DNA from: Palleronia salina
GTDB taxonomy: Bacteria; Pseudomonadota; Alphaproteobacteria; Rhodobacterales; Rhodobacteraceae
Reading direction: 5' to 3'
Assembly (NCBI RefSeq): GCF_900141995.1
Contig: NZ_FQZA01000002.1
Coordinates: 255,501-319,500 of the forward strand
DNA: 64,000 nucleotides
The stretch's first letter is position 1, and the number at the start of each line of letters is the position of its first letter. Of this stretch, positions 17,606 to 26,966 are shown one piece after another. The notes beneath the pieces were generated by a model. It was not told where the DNA came from. It saw only the letters and a program-made list of their open reading frames with translations, and did no database searches. A program made the translations under genes and the position numbers.

Positions 17606-19075
17606 CTAGGTCGAAATTCGGTCGCTCAGAATCGTCTCGGCCGCGTGCCGACCGGAGAGCGTCGCCATCGGCACCCCGGCCCCCGGATGCGCCCCGCCCC
17701 CCGCCAGGTAGAGACCCGGCACCCGGCTGCGCGCCGTCGGTCGCGCGAAGGCCGCCATCATCCCCTCGGGGGATCGCCCGTAAAGGGCACCGCCGCTGCC
17801 CGGAAACAGGCTTTCGAACCCGGCCGGCGTCGTCAGTGCCTCGGGCCCCGGCGACGGATCGAAGCTCAGCCCGCGGTCCTTCAGCGTTTGAAACGTCCTT
17901 CGGTGACATTCTTCGAACTCCTGTTCCGGGCTGTCGGGCGCGGCGTTCACGATGATCTCGAACCGCTCGGGCGCGGGCGGCGCGGCGCCCGTCCCGCGGT
18001 CCTGCGCGCAGACATAGAGGGTAGGGTCGCGGGGCGGCGCGCCGCGGGCGATGGCGTCGAACTCGGTGCGCGGGTCGCGTCCGAAGAAGACGTTGTGATG
18101 GACCAGGTCGCGACCGTGGGGCGTGGCGGCGAAGGACCAGACCTCGGCCGACAGGCTGCGCGGGGCGACGGCCTCGGGTGCGACGGCGTCCAGTACGCCG
18201 GTGCCCAGGTGCCCGTGGGCCAGCGCGCGCGGGTCGCCGTTGAAGACGACCGCGTCGCAGTCGAAGCGTTCGCCGTTTCTCAGCGTCACGCCCCGGATGC
18301 GTCCGCCGGACACGTCGATCTGGGCGACCTCGGCGTCATAGTGCAGCGCGACACCCTGATTTCGGGCCAGGTCCTCGATCGCTTGGGCCAGCGCGTGCAT
18401 CCCGCCTTCGACGCGCCAGACGCCGGCGGCCTCGGCCTGCCAGACCAGCGACAGGAGCGCGGGCGCGGCGTAGGGCGACCCGCCGACATAGGTGGCGTAG
18501 CGCCCGAAAAGCTGCCGCAGCCGGGGGTCGCTGAAATCGCGTGCCAGCCGCGCGGCGAGGCTCAGACCCGGCGCCATCGCCCCGATCAGGCGCGGGTTGC
18601 GCATGACCAGCCCGGTGACGGCCGCGCGATCGGGCACGGCGGTTTCGATCATCGGCGTCTCGAACGCGTCATAGAGCGCGCGGGTTCGGGTGCAGAAGGC
18701 GCGGAACTGCCCTGCCGCCCGGGCGCCCGCGAAGGCGCCGACGGCCTCGGCGCTCTGTTCCAGATCGGCGTGCAGGTCCAGCTGGCTGCCATCGGGCCAG
18801 AAGTGCCGCGCCAAAAGCGGCTCGGGCACCAGCGTCACGTGGTCGTCCAGCCGCGCGCCGAGATCCTCGAACAAGGCGTCGAACACGTGGCGCAGGGTCA
18901 GAACCGTGGGCCCGGCGTCGACCGGCCCGGCGTCCGAGGGCACCTGCCGCATCTTGCCGCCCGGCGTTCCGGCCCGTTCCAGCAGGGTGACGGCGTGCCC
19001 GGCACGGGCCAGCCGGGCGGCGGCCGCGAGGCCGCCCATGCCGGCGCCGATGACGATGATGCGAGCGGATGCCAT
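17606..19075 (-). CDS. crtD: Methoxyneurosporene dehydrogenase CrtD
   Basis: FAD-dependent 3,4-desaturase of hydroxy- or methoxy-neurosporene, related to CrtI. The 489-residue protein begins MASARIIVIGAGMGGLAAAARLA (dinucleotide fold) and has GKMRQVPSDAGPVDAGPTVLTL, TYVGGSPYAAPALLSLVWQAE and the C-terminal signature GLYLAGGGAHPGAGVPMATLSGRHAAETI. ATG at 19075 matches the family start. The gene is divergent from crtE, sharing a 97-bp region with a PpsR operator, and is followed by crtC on the same strand. Confidence 0.94.
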   Translation of the reverse strand: MASARIIVIGAGMGGLAAAARLARAGHAVTLLERAGTPGGKMRQVPSDAGPVDAGPTVLTLRHVFDALFEDLGARLDDHVTLVPEPLLARHFWPDGSQLDLHADLEQSAEAVGAFAGARAAGQFRAFCTRTRALYDAFETPMIETAVPDRAAVTGLVMRNPRLIGAMAPGLSLAARLARDFSDPRLRQLFGRYATYVGGSPYAAPALLSLVWQAEAAGVWRVEGGMHALAQAIEDLARNQGVALHYDAEVAQIDVSGGRIRGVTLRNGERFDCDAVVFNGDPRALAHGHLGTGVLDAVAPEAVAPRSLSAEVWSFAATPHGRDLVHHNVFFGRDPRTEFDAIARGAPPRDPTLYVCAQDRGTGAAPPAPERFEIIVNAAPDSPEQEFEECHRRTFQTLKDRGLSFDPSPGPEALTTPAGFESLFPGSGGALYGRSPEGMMAAFARPTARSRVPGLYLAGGGAHPGAGVPMATLSGRHAAETILSDRIST

Positions 19076-19104
19076 GTCCGAAACTTGACTCGGTTCCGCG
19101 CATG

Positions 19105-19122
19105 TGTCCAGATAAGTTGACA
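19105..19122. promoter_or_regulatory. PpsR/CrtJ operator, crtD-crtE intergenic
   Basis: Exact TGT-N12-ACA, TGTCCAGATAAGTTGACA, with TTGACA as its right half. It lies 29 bp upstream of crtD and 50 bp upstream of the chosen crtE start, so it can serve both divergent units. Only one good site was found here; CrtJ/PpsR usually binds pairs, so a second weaker or distant site may exist. Confidence 0.78.
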
Positions 19123-19172
19123 GTTTGGGGCATGGATTCATGTCTCGAAATCCTGACAAGATCGGAGCCGTC

Positions 19173-20042
19173 ATGCCGCTCACCGCCCGTATCGAAGCCG
19201 CCATTGCCGGGGCCGTGGCCACGGGGCAGGGCGGCGATGCGCCGTCGCGCCTGTCGTCCGCGCTGAACTATGCGACCGCGCCCGGCGGGGCCCGGATCCG
19301 GCCGACGATCCTGACCAGCGTCGCCATGGCCTGCGGTGACGACAGGCCCGCGCTGACCGACGCGGCCGCCGCCGCGCTGGAGCTCATTCACTGCGCGAGC
19401 CTCGTCCATGACGACATGCCGTGCTTCGACGATGCCGACACGCGGCGCGGCAAGGCATCGGTGCACCGCGCGTATTCCGAGCCGCTGGCCCTTCTGACCG
19501 GCGACAGCCTGATCGTCATGGCGTTCGACACGCTGGCGCGGGCCGCGGCCGACGCGCCGCTGCGTGGGATCGGCCTGATCCGGCTTCTGTCCACGCGCAC
19601 CGGGATGCCGCACGGCATCTGCGCCGGGCAGGGATGGGAGAGCGAGGCGCGCATCGACCTCAGGGCCTACCACCGCGCCAAGACCGGTGCGCTGTTCATC
19701 GCCGCGACGCAGATGGGCGCGCTGGCCGCCGGGGAAGAGCCCGAGCCGTGGGAAGAGCTTGGCGCCCGCATCGGCGAGGCGTTCCAGGTGGCCGACGACC
19801 TGCGCGACGCGGTGATGGATGCCGGCACCTGCGGCAAGCCCGTGGGTCAGGACGACCTGCACGGCCGCCCGAACGCAGTGGCGGAACTGGGCGTCGAAGG
19901 GGCCATCGCGCGGCTCGAGGACATCCTGGGTGGTGCGATCGCGTCGATCCCGTCCTGCCCGGGCGAGGCCGCGCTGGCGGCCCTCGTGCGCCGTTACGCC
20001 GACAAGCTGGTGCCGCTGACCCAAACCGCGCAGGCGCGCTGA
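19173..20042 (+). CDS. crtE: Geranylgeranyl diphosphate synthase CrtE
   Basis: Makes GGPP for both carotenoids and the bacteriochlorophyll tail. The 289-residue protein has the first aspartate-rich motif DDMPCFDDAD (about 80-89), the second in FQVADDLRDAVMD and the family stretches GGARIRPT and GKASVHRAY. The start MPLTARIEAAIAG at 19173 has GGAG 6 nt upstream and matches homologues; ATGs at 19125 and 19140 would overlap the operator region and add residues with no family match. The stop is followed closely by crtF. Confidence 0.94.
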   Translation: MPLTARIEAAIAGAVATGQGGDAPSRLSSALNYATAPGGARIRPTILTSVAMACGDDRPALTDAAAAALELIHCASLVHDDMPCFDDADTRRGKASVHRAYSEPLALLTGDSLIVMAFDTLARAAADAPLRGIGLIRLLSTRTGMPHGICAGQGWESEARIDLRAYHRAKTGALFIAATQMGALAAGEEPEPWEELGARIGEAFQVADDLRDAVMDAGTCGKPVGQDDLHGRPNAVAELGVEGAIARLEDILGGAIASIPSCPGEAALAALVRRYADKLVPLTQTAQAR

Positions 20043-20077
20043 GCCCGTGGGACCGCAGGCCGACCCGCGCCGCGCCC

Positions 20078-21208
20078 GTGGCTGACCTGCCCTTGCCCGA
20101 AAGCCCCCGCCGCGGCTGGTTTGCGCCCGGATGGCGCAACCGGCTGATAGCCTCGCGCCCGTTCCAGCGCTGGGCGGCGCGCTTTCCGCTTACGCGGTCG
20201 CATGTCAGGAACGAAGGCAGCGCGATCTTCGACCTGGTCGCAGGGTTCGCCACCAGCCAGGCCCTGCGCGCGCTGATCGAGCTGCGCGTCCTGCACCTGC
20301 TGCGCGACGAGCCGCTGACCGCAGGGGACGCGGCGGCGCGCCTGTCGCTGCCGCCGCGCCGCGCCGAGGTCCTGCTGCGCGCCGGCGTGGCCATGGGGTT
20401 GTTGCGGCTGCGGCGCGGACGGTTCGTCACCGCCGCCCGTGGGGCCGCGCTGTTGGGCGTGCCGGGGCTGGAGGACATGATCCGCCATCATGACGTGCTC
20501 TACCGCGATCTCTCGGACCCCACGGCGTTCTTCCGGGGCGATACCGAGCCCGAGCTGGCATCCTTCTGGCCCTATGTCTTCGGCGCAGGCGGCGATGTCA
20601 GCCCCGAGGACAGCGCGCGCTATTCCCGTCTGATGGCCGACAGCCAGGGCTTGGTGGCCGAGGATACACTCTCGCAGGTGGACCTGTCCGGTATCCGCTG
20701 CCTGATGGATGTCGGCGGCGGCACGGGGGTGTTCCTCAGCCACGTGGCCCGCCGCGCACCCGACCTGGAACTGATGCTCTTCGATCTTCCCCCGGTGCTG
20801 GAGGCGGCACGGGAATCATTGAGTCGGCAGGGCCTGTCGCAGCGGGTCGCCCTGCACCCCGGCAGCTTCAAGACCGACTCGCTTCCCGGGGGCGCGGATG
20901 CCATTTCGCTGGTGCGGGTGCTTTACGATCACGACGATTCGCAGGTGGCCGACCTGTTGTCGAAGGTGCACGCCGCGCTGCCGTCCGGGGGGCGGCTGAT
21001 CGTGTCCGAGCCGATGACCGGGGGCGACCGGCCCCACGTGGCCGGCGACGTGTATTTCGCCCTCTATTGCATGGCGATGCGGACGGGGCGGGCGCGCTCG
21101 GGCGCCGAGATCGGGGCACTGATGGGGGCCGCCGATTTCGTGAAGATCCGGCCGGGCCGCGCCCATCGTCCCTTCGTCACGAGCACGATCACCGCACACC
21201 GTCTCTGA
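20078..21208 (+). CDS. crtF: Demethylspheroidene O-methyltransferase CrtF
   Basis: S-adenosylmethionine-dependent methylation of the tertiary hydroxyl group of hydroxy-carotenoids. The product of about 376 residues has a winged-helix dimerisation part (about 55-140) and a class I methyltransferase domain with [19 protein letters not shown] (SAM loop), [13 protein letters not shown] and [12 protein letters not shown], as in the O-methyltransferase family 2. GTG at 20078 is the first usual start. An in-frame CTG at 20039 overlaps the crtE stop as CTGA and would add 13 residues. Downstream is the bchC promoter region with two PpsR sites. Confidence 0.93.
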   Translation: MADLPLPESPRRGWFAPGWRNRLIASRPFQRWAARFPLTRSHVRNEGSAIFDLVAGFATSQALRALIELRVLHLLRDEPLTAGDAAARLSLPPRRAEVLLRAGVAMGLLRLRRGRFVTAARGAALLGVPGLEDMIRHHDVLYRDLSDPTAFFRGDTEPELASFWPYVFGAGGDVSPEDSARYSRLMADSQGLVAEDTLSQVDLSGIRCLMDVGGGTGVFLSHVARRAPDLELMLFDLPPVLEAARESLSRQGLSQRVALHPGSFKTDSLPGGADAISLVRVLYDHDDSQVADLLSKVHAALPSGGRLIVSEPMTGGDRPHVAGDVYFALYCMAMRTGRARSGAEIGALMGAADFVKIRPGRAHRPFVTSTITAHRL

Positions 21209-21213
21209 AGAAA

Positions 21214-21231
21214 CTGTCTAATTTATTTGAC
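21214..21231. promoter_or_regulatory. PpsR/CrtJ operator upstream of bchC, site 1
   Basis: Exact TGT-N12-ACA, TGTCTAATTTATTTGACA, starting 6 bp after the crtF stop. It is separated from site 2 by 8 bp. Its right half supplies TTGACA, the likely -35 box of the bchC promoter. Confidence 0.88.
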
Positions 21232-21253
21232 AGTCTTGAGTGTAAAGATACAC
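21226..21253 (+). promoter_or_regulatory. Probable sigma-70-type promoter of bchC-bchXYZ-puf
   Basis: TTGACA at 21226-21231, a 16-bp spacer and TACACT at 21248-21253 (four of six matches to TATAAT). The -35 box is inside PpsR site 1 and the -10 box inside site 2, so repressor binding would cover both. This reproduces the layout known for the bchC promoter of Rhodobacter. The transcript start is inferred, not seen. Confidence 0.65.
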
Positions 21254-21257
21254 TGAC
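21240..21257. promoter_or_regulatory. PpsR/CrtJ operator upstream of bchC, site 2
   Basis: Exact TGT-N12-ACA, TGTAAAGATACACTGACA, 8 bp downstream of site 1. Two sites with an 8-bp gap are the classical cooperative arrangement for CrtJ/PpsR at bchC. Confidence 0.88.
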
Positions 21258-21315
21258 AGTCCAAGAGGTGTGGTCAATTCAGGCCGCAGTTTCAGGAAGA
21301 CCGGGAGGGGTCAAC

Positions 21316-22257
21316 TTGATCGACACCGCCGCCATCATCCTAGAGGGACCGCAGGCCATTGGCCTTGGCAGCATCCCCATTTGCGACCCGCAGGACGGTG
21401 ACGTGGTGGTGGATATCGACTGGTCCGGGATCTCGACCGGGACCGAAAAACTCTTCTTCACGGGCAAGATGCCCCCGTTCCCGGGTATGGGATACCCGCT
21501 GGTCCCCGGATACGAATCGGTGGGCCACGTGGTCGAGGCGCGGCCCGGATCGGGCCTGCGCGCCGGTCAGGCCGTGTTCGTGCCCGGGGCCAACTGCTTC
21601 GGCGCGATTCGCGGGCTTTTCGGTGGTGCCGCGCGGCGAATCGTGACCGGCGCCGACCGCGTGACCCCGATCGACGAGTCGCTGGGGGCCGACGGGGCGC
21701 TTCTGGCGCTGGCCGCCACGGCGCGGCACGCGCTGGCGGGGCTTCGCACCGAACTGCCCGAGCTGATCGTGGGTCACGGCACCCTGGGCCGTCTGCTGGC
21801 ACGCCTGACCATCGCCGCGGGCGGATGCCCGACGGTCTGGGAAATCGACGTAAGCCGCCGCGATGGCGCATCGGACTATCCGGTCATCGACCCGGCCGAG
21901 GATGCCCGCCGCGACTACACCACGATCTATGACGCCACCGGCCGCGCGGACCTGCTGCCCGAGCTGATCGGCCGCATCGCCAAGGGCGGCGAGATCGTCC
22001 TTGCCGGGTTCTACACCGACCCTATCAGCTTCGCCTTTCCGCCCGCCTTCATGAAGGAAGCGCGGCTCCGCGTCGCGGCGGAATGGACGCCCGACGACAT
22101 GCAGGTGACGCACCGGCTGGTGCGCTCGGGCGCGCTGTCGCTGGACAGTCTCATCACCCACAGGCGCCCGGCGGCCGATGCCGTCCGCGCCTACCCGCAG
22201 GCCTTCGACGACCCGGCCTGCCTGAAAATGATACTCGACTGGAAGGACGTGGCATGA
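21316..22257 (+). CDS. bchC: Bacteriochlorophyllide dehydrogenase BchC (TTG start)
   Basis: NAD-dependent dehydrogenase that oxidises the C3 hydroxyethyl group to acetyl late in bacteriochlorophyll a synthesis. The 313-residue protein is a medium-chain dehydrogenase/reductase relative: [36 protein letters not shown] and VFVPGANCF in the catalytic part, [14 protein letters not shown] as the nucleotide fold. I chose TTG 21316 ([13 protein letters not shown]) because GGAGG ends 7 nt upstream and homologues begin M-(x)-D-T-x-A-V-I-L-E. First gene of a chain running to pufX; its stop overlaps bchX (ATGA). Confidence 0.94.
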   Translation: MIDTAAIILEGPQAIGLGSIPICDPQDGDVVVDIDWSGISTGTEKLFFTGKMPPFPGMGYPLVPGYESVGHVVEARPGSGLRAGQAVFVPGANCFGAIRGLFGGAARRIVTGADRVTPIDESLGADGALLALAATARHALAGLRTELPELIVGHGTLGRLLARLTIAAGGCPTVWEIDVSRRDGASDYPVIDPAEDARRDYTTIYDATGRADLLPELIGRIAKGGEIVLAGFYTDPISFAFPPAFMKEARLRVAAEWTPDDMQVTHRLVRSGALSLDSLITHRRPAADAVRAYPQAFDDPACLKMILDWKDVA

Positions 22258-23258
22258 GCCTCGACGACGTTCCGAACCTCAAGAGCTATGACGCCAAGCT
22301 GAAGGACGAGGCGGCCGAGCCCACGCTGGAAGTGCCGCAGGCCGAGCCGACCTCGAAAACCCAGATCATCGCGATCTACGGCAAGGGCGGGATCGGCAAG
22401 TCGTTCACGCTGGCCAACCTGAGCCACATGATGGCCGAGCAGGGCAAGCGCGTGCTGCTGATCGGCTGCGACCCGAAATCGGACACCACGTCGCTGCTGT
22501 TCGGCGGCAAGGCCTGCCCGACGATCATCGAGACGTCGACCAAGAAGAAACTGGCCGGCGAGGAAGTGAAGATCGGCGATGTCTGCTTCAAGCGCGGCGG
22601 CGTCTTCGCCATGGAACTGGGCGGCCCCGAGGTCGGCCGCGGCTGCGGTGGGCGCGGCATCATCCACGGCTTCGAGCTGCTGGAGAAGCTGGGCTTCCAC
22701 GACTGGGATTTCGACTACGTCCTGCTGGACTTCCTTGGCGACGTGGTCTGCGGCGGCTTCGGTCTGCCCATCGCGCGGGACATGGCGCAGAAGGTGATCC
22801 TGGTCGGGTCCAACGATCTCCAGTCGCTTTACGTCGCCAACAACGTCTGCTCGGCGGTGGAGTATTTCCGCAGGCTGGGCGGCAATGTGGGCGTCGCGGG
22901 GCTGGTCATCAACAAGGATGACGGCTCGGGCGAGGCGCAGGCCTTTGCCAAGGCGGTGGACATCCCCGTGCTGGCCGCGATCCCGCAGGACGATGACCTG
23001 CGCAAGAAATCCGCGAACTACCAGATCGTCGGCACCGACAAGTCGCCCTGGGGCGGCCTGTTCGCCGAGCTGGCCGAGGCCGTGAGCGGCGCGCCCGGCT
23101 GTCGCCCGGCGCCCTTGGACCAGGACGGTCTGCTGGCCCTTTTCGACAGCAAGGACACCGGCGGCGACGTGGTGCTGGAGCCCGCGACCGACGCGGATAT
23201 GCGCGGCAAGAAGGGCGCGGTGAAGCCGTCGCTCGAGGTGATCTACGACGAGGTCTGA
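22254..23258 (+). CDS. bchX: Chlorophyllide reductase iron protein BchX
   Basis: NifH-like ATPase that donates electrons to BchYZ for reduction of the chlorin B ring. The 334-residue protein has a short N-terminal extension, Walker A GKGGIGKS at about 44-51, switch regions, and the two cysteines that bind the bridging [4Fe-4S] cluster in [14 protein letters not shown] and [14 protein letters not shown] overlaps the bchC stop. It is followed by a 10-bp gap and then a GC hairpin plus dispersed element before bchY. Confidence 0.96.
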   Translation: MSLDDVPNLKSYDAKLKDEAAEPTLEVPQAEPTSKTQIIAIYGKGGIGKSFTLANLSHMMAEQGKRVLLIGCDPKSDTTSLLFGGKACPTIIETSTKKKLAGEEVKIGDVCFKRGGVFAMELGGPEVGRGCGGRGIIHGFELLEKLGFHDWDFDYVLLDFLGDVVCGGFGLPIARDMAQKVILVGSNDLQSLYVANNVCSAVEYFRRLGGNVGVAGLVINKDDGSGEAQAFAKAVDIPVLAAIPQDDDLRKKSANYQIVGTDKSPWGGLFAELAEAVSGAPGCRPAPLDQDGLLALFDSKDTGGDVVLEPATDADMRGKKGAVKPSLEVIYDEV

Positions 23259-23268
23259 CGGCCGCCGG

Positions 23269-23315
23269 CCGGGGGCCAGCCCCCGGACCCCCGAGGTACT
23301 TGAAGAAAGATGAAG
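23269..23315 (+). repeat. GC hairpin plus dispersed element, copy C (bchX-bchY junction)
   Basis: CCGGGGGC-CA-GCCCCCGG forms an 8-bp hairpin (23269-23286), followed by the 28-nt core CCCCCGAGGTACTTGAAGAA+AGATGAAG (23288-23315). The core is found again on the minus strand at 52657-52684 with only three or so differences and is also preceded there by a G5C/GC5 hairpin. It extends into the region where an upstream TTG start for bchY could lie. Such elements are common between genes in this bacterial family; the function is unknown. Confidence 0.75.
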
Positions 23316-23365
23316 ACAGTTTGACGGACCAGAAAGTGACATATGACCGGTCGGACGAGGTCGAG

Positions 23366-24901
23366 GTGAGCGAGGGCACCGCACGCGGTGACGTGCCGGC
23401 CCTGGCCGTCGATCCCGGCGCGGGCGATGGCATGGGCTGTCACGCCGGTGCCGCCACGATGGAGGCCGCCGCGCGCGAGGCCGGGGCCAGCGACCTGCTG
23501 GACGGGTTCGCCGCCGACTATCCCAAGGGCCCCCACGACAAGCCGCAGAGCATGTGCCCCGCCTTCGGATCGCTGCGCGTGGGGCTGCGGATGCGCCGGG
23601 TCGCCACCGTGCTGTCGGGCTCGGCCTGCTGCGTCTACGGGCTGAGCTTCGTGAGCCATTTCTACGGCGCGCGGCGATCGGTGGGCTATGTGCCGTTCAA
23701 CTCGGAGAGCCTGGTCACCGGCAAGCTGTTCGAGGATATCCGCGAGAGCGTTCACGAGATGGCCGACCCGGACCGCTATGACGCGATCGTGGTCACCAAC
23801 CTCTGCGTGCCGACCGCCTCGGGCGTGCCGCTGCGCCTGTTGCCGAAAGAGATCAACGGCGTCCGCATCATCGGGATTGACGTGCCCGGTTTTGGCGTGC
23901 CCACCCATGCCGAGGCGAAGGATGTGCTGGCCGGCGCCATGCTGGACTATGCCCGGGCCGAGGTCGTGGCGGGGCCGGTGCCCGCGCCAGCGACGGGCCG
24001 CGACGACCGGCCGACCGTAACGCTTCTGGGCGAGATGTTCCCGGCCGATCCGATGATGATCGGCGCGATGCTGGCCCCCATGGGCCTGGCCGCCGGACCC
24101 GTCGTGCCCTGCCGCGAGTGGCGCGAGCTTTACGCCGCGCTGGATTGTGGCGCGGTGGCCGCGGTGCACCCGTTCTACACCGCCGCGATGCGGTCGTTCG
24201 AGGCCGCCGGCCGCCCCATCGTGGGCAGCGCACCGGTGGGCCACGACGGCACCGCCCGATGGCTGGCGTCCATCGGCGACGCTTTCGGTCTGCCCGCCGA
24301 CCGGGTGGCCGCTGCGCAGAACGCTTTCCTGCCCGCGATCAAGGCGGCGCTGCAGGGCGCGCGGATCGACGGAACCATCACCCTGTCGGGCTACGAGGGC
24401 AGCGAGCTTCTGGTCGCGCGCCTGCTGATCGAGAGCGGCGCGCGGGTGCCGTATGTCGGCACCGCCTGCGCAAAGACGGAACAAAGCCGCCAGGACCGCG
24501 AATGGCTCGAGGCGCATGGCGCGACGGTGAAATTCCGCGCCTCGCTCGAGGATGATCTCGCGGCGATGGAGGCGGTGCAGCCGGATCTCGCCATCGGCAC
24601 GACGCCCGTGGTCCAGAAAGGCAAGGAGCTGGGGATCCCCTCGCTTTACTTCACCAACCTGATTTCGGCGCGGCCCCTCATGGGTCCCGCCGGCGCCGGG
24701 TCGCTGGCGCAGGTGGTGAATGCCGCCATGGGCAACCGCGACCGCATGGCGACGATGAAGGCCTTCTTCGAGGGCGTGGGCGGCGGCGACACGGCCGGCG
24801 TCTGGGAAGGCACGCCGAATATCCGCGAGGATTTCCGCGCCCAGAATCTCAAGAAGCTGGAGAAACAGGCCCGCGCCCGCAAGGCGGAGCAGATGATATG
24901 A
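23366..24901 (+). CDS. bchY: Chlorophyllide reductase subunit BchY
   Basis: NifD/BchN-like catalytic subunit that with BchZ reduces 3-vinyl- or hydroxyethyl-chlorophyllide a at C7=C8. Recognised by the cluster cysteines in [31 protein letters not shown] and [11 protein letters not shown], and by [29 protein letters not shown]. The start is uncertain: the GTG at 23366 (VSEGTARG) has GAGG 5 nt upstream and gives 511 residues, a usual length. TTG codons at 23300 and 23321 are in frame, but the first is inside the dispersed element. The stop overlaps a short 22-codon ORF (ATGA) and bchZ starts 58 bp later. Confidence 0.93.
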   Translation: MSEGTARGDVPALAVDPGAGDGMGCHAGAATMEAAAREAGASDLLDGFAADYPKGPHDKPQSMCPAFGSLRVGLRMRRVATVLSGSACCVYGLSFVSHFYGARRSVGYVPFNSESLVTGKLFEDIRESVHEMADPDRYDAIVVTNLCVPTASGVPLRLLPKEINGVRIIGIDVPGFGVPTHAEAKDVLAGAMLDYARAEVVAGPVPAPATGRDDRPTVTLLGEMFPADPMMIGAMLAPMGLAAGPVVPCREWRELYAALDCGAVAAVHPFYTAAMRSFEAAGRPIVGSAPVGHDGTARWLASIGDAFGLPADRVAAAQNAFLPAIKAALQGARIDGTITLSGYEGSELLVARLLIESGARVPYVGTACAKTEQSRQDREWLEAHGATVKFRASLEDDLAAMEAVQPDLAIGTTPVVQKGKELGIPSLYFTNLISARPLMGPAGAGSLAQVVNAAMGNRDRMATMKAFFEGVGGGDTAGVWEGTPNIREDFRAQNLKKLEKQARARKAEQMI

Positions 24902-24966
24902 CGCAAGATCCGCTTTTCATGTCGCGCGTCCATCGCACCCGGATCGGGGGGGCTGTCCCATGCTGA
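24898..24966 (+). other. Short coupled ORF between bchY and bchZ (22 codons)
   Basis: ATG at 24898 overlaps the bchY stop as ATGA. The frame runs 22 codons (begins [15 protein letters not shown]) and its TGA (24964-24966) lies 4 bp inside bchZ, whose ATG is at 24960. It therefore fills the only gap between bchY and bchZ and could carry ribosomes from one to the other. I do not recognise the peptide. It may be a coupling device, the out-of-frame remnant of a longer BchZ N-terminus, or chance. Confidence 0.4.
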
Positions 24967-26435
24967 TCCAGGACCATGACCGCGCGGGGGGCTACTGGGG
25001 GGCCGTTTATGCCTTCTGCGCCGTGAAGGGATTGCAGGTGGTGATCGACGGCCCGGTGGGCTGCGAGAACCTGCCGGTCACCTCGGTGCTGCACTATACT
25101 GACGCGCTGCCCCCGCATGAATTGCCCATCGTCGTCACCGGCCTTGGCGAGGACGAGATGGGATCGGGCACGGAAGACAGCATGAAGCGGGCGTGGGATA
25201 CGCTCGACCCGGCGCTTCCTGCGGTGGTCGTCACCGGCTCGATCGCCGAGATGATCGGCGGCGGCGTCACGCCCCAGGGCACCAACATCCAGCGGTTCCT
25301 GCCCCGCACCATCGACGAGGACCAGTGGGAAGCCGCCGACCGCGCGATGACGTGGCTGTTTACCGAATTCGGCCAGACCAAGGGCCGGATGCCTCCCGAG
25401 AGGAAGCGCGAAGAGGGCGCCAAGCCGCGGGTCAACATCCTCGGGCCCATGTACGGCACCTTCAACATGCCCTCGGACCTGGCCGAGATCCGGCGCCTGG
25501 TCGAAGGCATCGGCGCCGAGGTCAACATGGTCATGCCCTTGGGCGCGCACCTGGCCGAGATGCGCAACCTGGTGAACGCGGACGTCAATATCTGCATGTA
25601 TCGAGAGTTCGGGCGCGGGCTGTGCGAGGCGCTGGACAAGCCCTACCTGCAGGCGCCGGTCGGCGTGGACAGCACGACCCGGTTCCTGCGCTCGCTCGGC
25701 GATCTGCTGGGGCTGGACCCCGAGCCCTTCATCGAGCGCGAGAAGCATTCGACCCTGAAGCCCGTCTGGGACCTGTGGCGGTCGGTGACGCAGGATTTCT
25801 TCGCCACGGCCGAGTTCGGCATCGTGGCGGGCGAAACCTACGCCCGCGGGATCCGCAATTACCTGGAAAACGACCTGGGCTTTCCCTGTGCCTTCGCGGT
25901 GGCGCGGGTCGCGGGCAAGAAGACCGACAATGACGACGTGCGCGCGATGATCCACCAGAAGCGGCCGCTAGTCGTGATGGGGTCGATCAACGAGAAGATG
26001 TACATGGCCGAGATGAAGGCGGGCCACGGACCGGCCCCGGCTTTCATCCCCGCAAGCTTCCCCGGCGCCGCCATCCGGCGGGCGACCGGCACGCCCTTCA
26101 TGGGCTACGCGGGCGCGACCTACCTGCTGCAGGAGGTCTGCAACGGGCTGTTCGACGCGCTGTTCCACATCCTGCCCCTGGGCAGCGAGATGGACGCGGC
26201 CGAGGCGACGCCCGCCACGCTGAAGCACGATTTCCCATGGGACCCGGACGCGCAGGCCGAGCTTGACCGCATCGTCGCCGAACACCCGGTCCTGACCCGC
26301 ATTTCCGCCGCCCGAACCCTCCGCGACGCCGCCGAACGCGCGGCGCTGAAGCAGGGGTCCGACCGGGTGAAGCGCGAAACCGTCGCGGCGCTGTCGCCCG
26401 CGGCCAAGAGATCCAACACGGAGGACGCCACATGA
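24960..26435 (+). CDS. bchZ: Chlorophyllide reductase subunit BchZ
   Basis: NifK/BchB-like partner of BchY in chlorophyllide a oxidoreductase. The 491-residue protein begins [19 protein letters not shown] and shows [35 protein letters not shown] (with a cluster-region Cys), [13 protein letters not shown]-like sequence, and the C-terminal PCP reductase-type tail [40 protein letters not shown]. The tail matches the small domain that closes BchB/BchZ. The stop overlaps the pufQ ATG, and in Rhodobacter the puf promoter lies within bchZ; I could not pick it out here by eye. Confidence 0.95.
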   Translation: MLIQDHDRAGGYWGAVYAFCAVKGLQVVIDGPVGCENLPVTSVLHYTDALPPHELPIVVTGLGEDEMGSGTEDSMKRAWDTLDPALPAVVVTGSIAEMIGGGVTPQGTNIQRFLPRTIDEDQWEAADRAMTWLFTEFGQTKGRMPPERKREEGAKPRVNILGPMYGTFNMPSDLAEIRRLVEGIGAEVNMVMPLGAHLAEMRNLVNADVNICMYREFGRGLCEALDKPYLQAPVGVDSTTRFLRSLGDLLGLDPEPFIEREKHSTLKPVWDLWRSVTQDFFATAEFGIVAGETYARGIRNYLENDLGFPCAFAVARVAGKKTDNDDVRAMIHQKRPLVVMGSINEKMYMAEMKAGHGPAPAFIPASFPGAAIRRATGTPFMGYAGATYLLQEVCNGLFDALFHILPLGSEMDAAEATPATLKHDFPWDPDAQAELDRIVAEHPVLTRISAARTLRDAAERAALKQGSDRVKRETVAALSPAAKRSNTEDAT

Positions 26436-26659
26436 GCGACATGACCACCCAGCTGAGCGCGGCCGCGCCGCCGAAGAAGGCGAACGCGCGGGCCGAGTTC
26501 TACGCCTATTTCGCGCTGATCTTCGCGGCGACCCTGCCCCTGGCGATCCTGACCTGGGCGCTGACGGCCGCGCGGCAGATGACCCTGCCCGAGAAGGGCC
26601 CCATCGCGCGGGCCTGGAGCCAGGCGCGCATCATCACACCGATGATCTTCTCGGCGTGA
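26432..26659 (+). CDS. pufQ: PufQ, bacteriochlorophyll synthesis/puf operon protein
   Basis: Small membrane protein (75 residues) encoded at the head of puf operons; proposed to act as a carrier or regulator in tetrapyrrole synthesis. It has a polar N-terminus, one membrane helix ([20 protein letters not shown], about 26-45) and the conserved ending [20 protein letters not shown], which is diagnostic. ATG overlaps the bchZ stop (ATGA). Confidence 0.92.
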   Translation: MSDMTTQLSAAAPPKKANARAEFYAYFALIFAATLPLAILTWALTAARQMTLPEKGPIARAWSQARIITPMIFSA

Positions 26660-26720
26660 CGGAACGATCCCGCGCCCGGTCCTGATCCGGGGCGGAACCA
26701 CAGAATTCCTCCGGTCGCGT

Positions 26721-26760
26721 GCGGCCGGGTGAAGTCCGGAAATCTCCGGAACCCGGCCGC
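26721..26760 (+). other. pufQ-pufB intercistronic hairpin
   Basis: GCGGCCGGGT (26721-26730) pairs perfectly with ACCCGGCCGC (26751-26760), with an inner stem TCCGGA-AATC-TCCGGA and a 4-nt bulge. This very stable structure lies in the 143 bp between pufQ and pufB, followed by a clear AAGGAGAG ribosome site for pufB. In Rhodobacter this region is a processing/stability boundary that keeps pufBA mRNA more abundant than the rest; the same role is inferred here. Confidence 0.75.
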
Positions 26761-26802
26761 GGGGTCCCGCGGCGTCAGCTTGACGATCCTAAGGAGAGTT
26801 AA

Positions 26803-26952
26803 ATGGCTGATAGAACCGACCTGTCGTTCACAGGTCTTACCGACGAGCAGGCGCAGGAATTGCACTCTGTCTACATGAGCGGGCTCTGGCTGTTCTCGGC
26901 CGTTGCCGTCGTCGCTCATCTGGCGGTGTTCATCTGGCGTCCCTGGTTCTGA
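26803..26952 (+). CDS. pufB: Light-harvesting complex 1 beta polypeptide PufB
   Basis: A 49-residue single-span antenna polypeptide that binds bacteriochlorophyll in the LH1 ring. It begins [20 protein letters not shown], has the upstream His in [11 protein letters not shown], and the bacteriochlorophyll-ligating His in [14 protein letters not shown] at the end of the helix, all as in Rhodobacter LH1 beta. ATG is preceded by AAGGAGAG at good distance. pufA follows after 14 bp. Confidence 0.97.
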   Translation: MADRTDLSFTGLTDEQAQELHSVYMSGLWLFSAVAVVAHLAVFIWRPWF

Positions 26953-26966
26953 GGAAGGACTGAGAC

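Noticed and set aside
26660-26802. pufK-like short ORF between pufQ and pufB
   Set aside because: No start with a sensible frame; the region is occupied by a strong hairpin.
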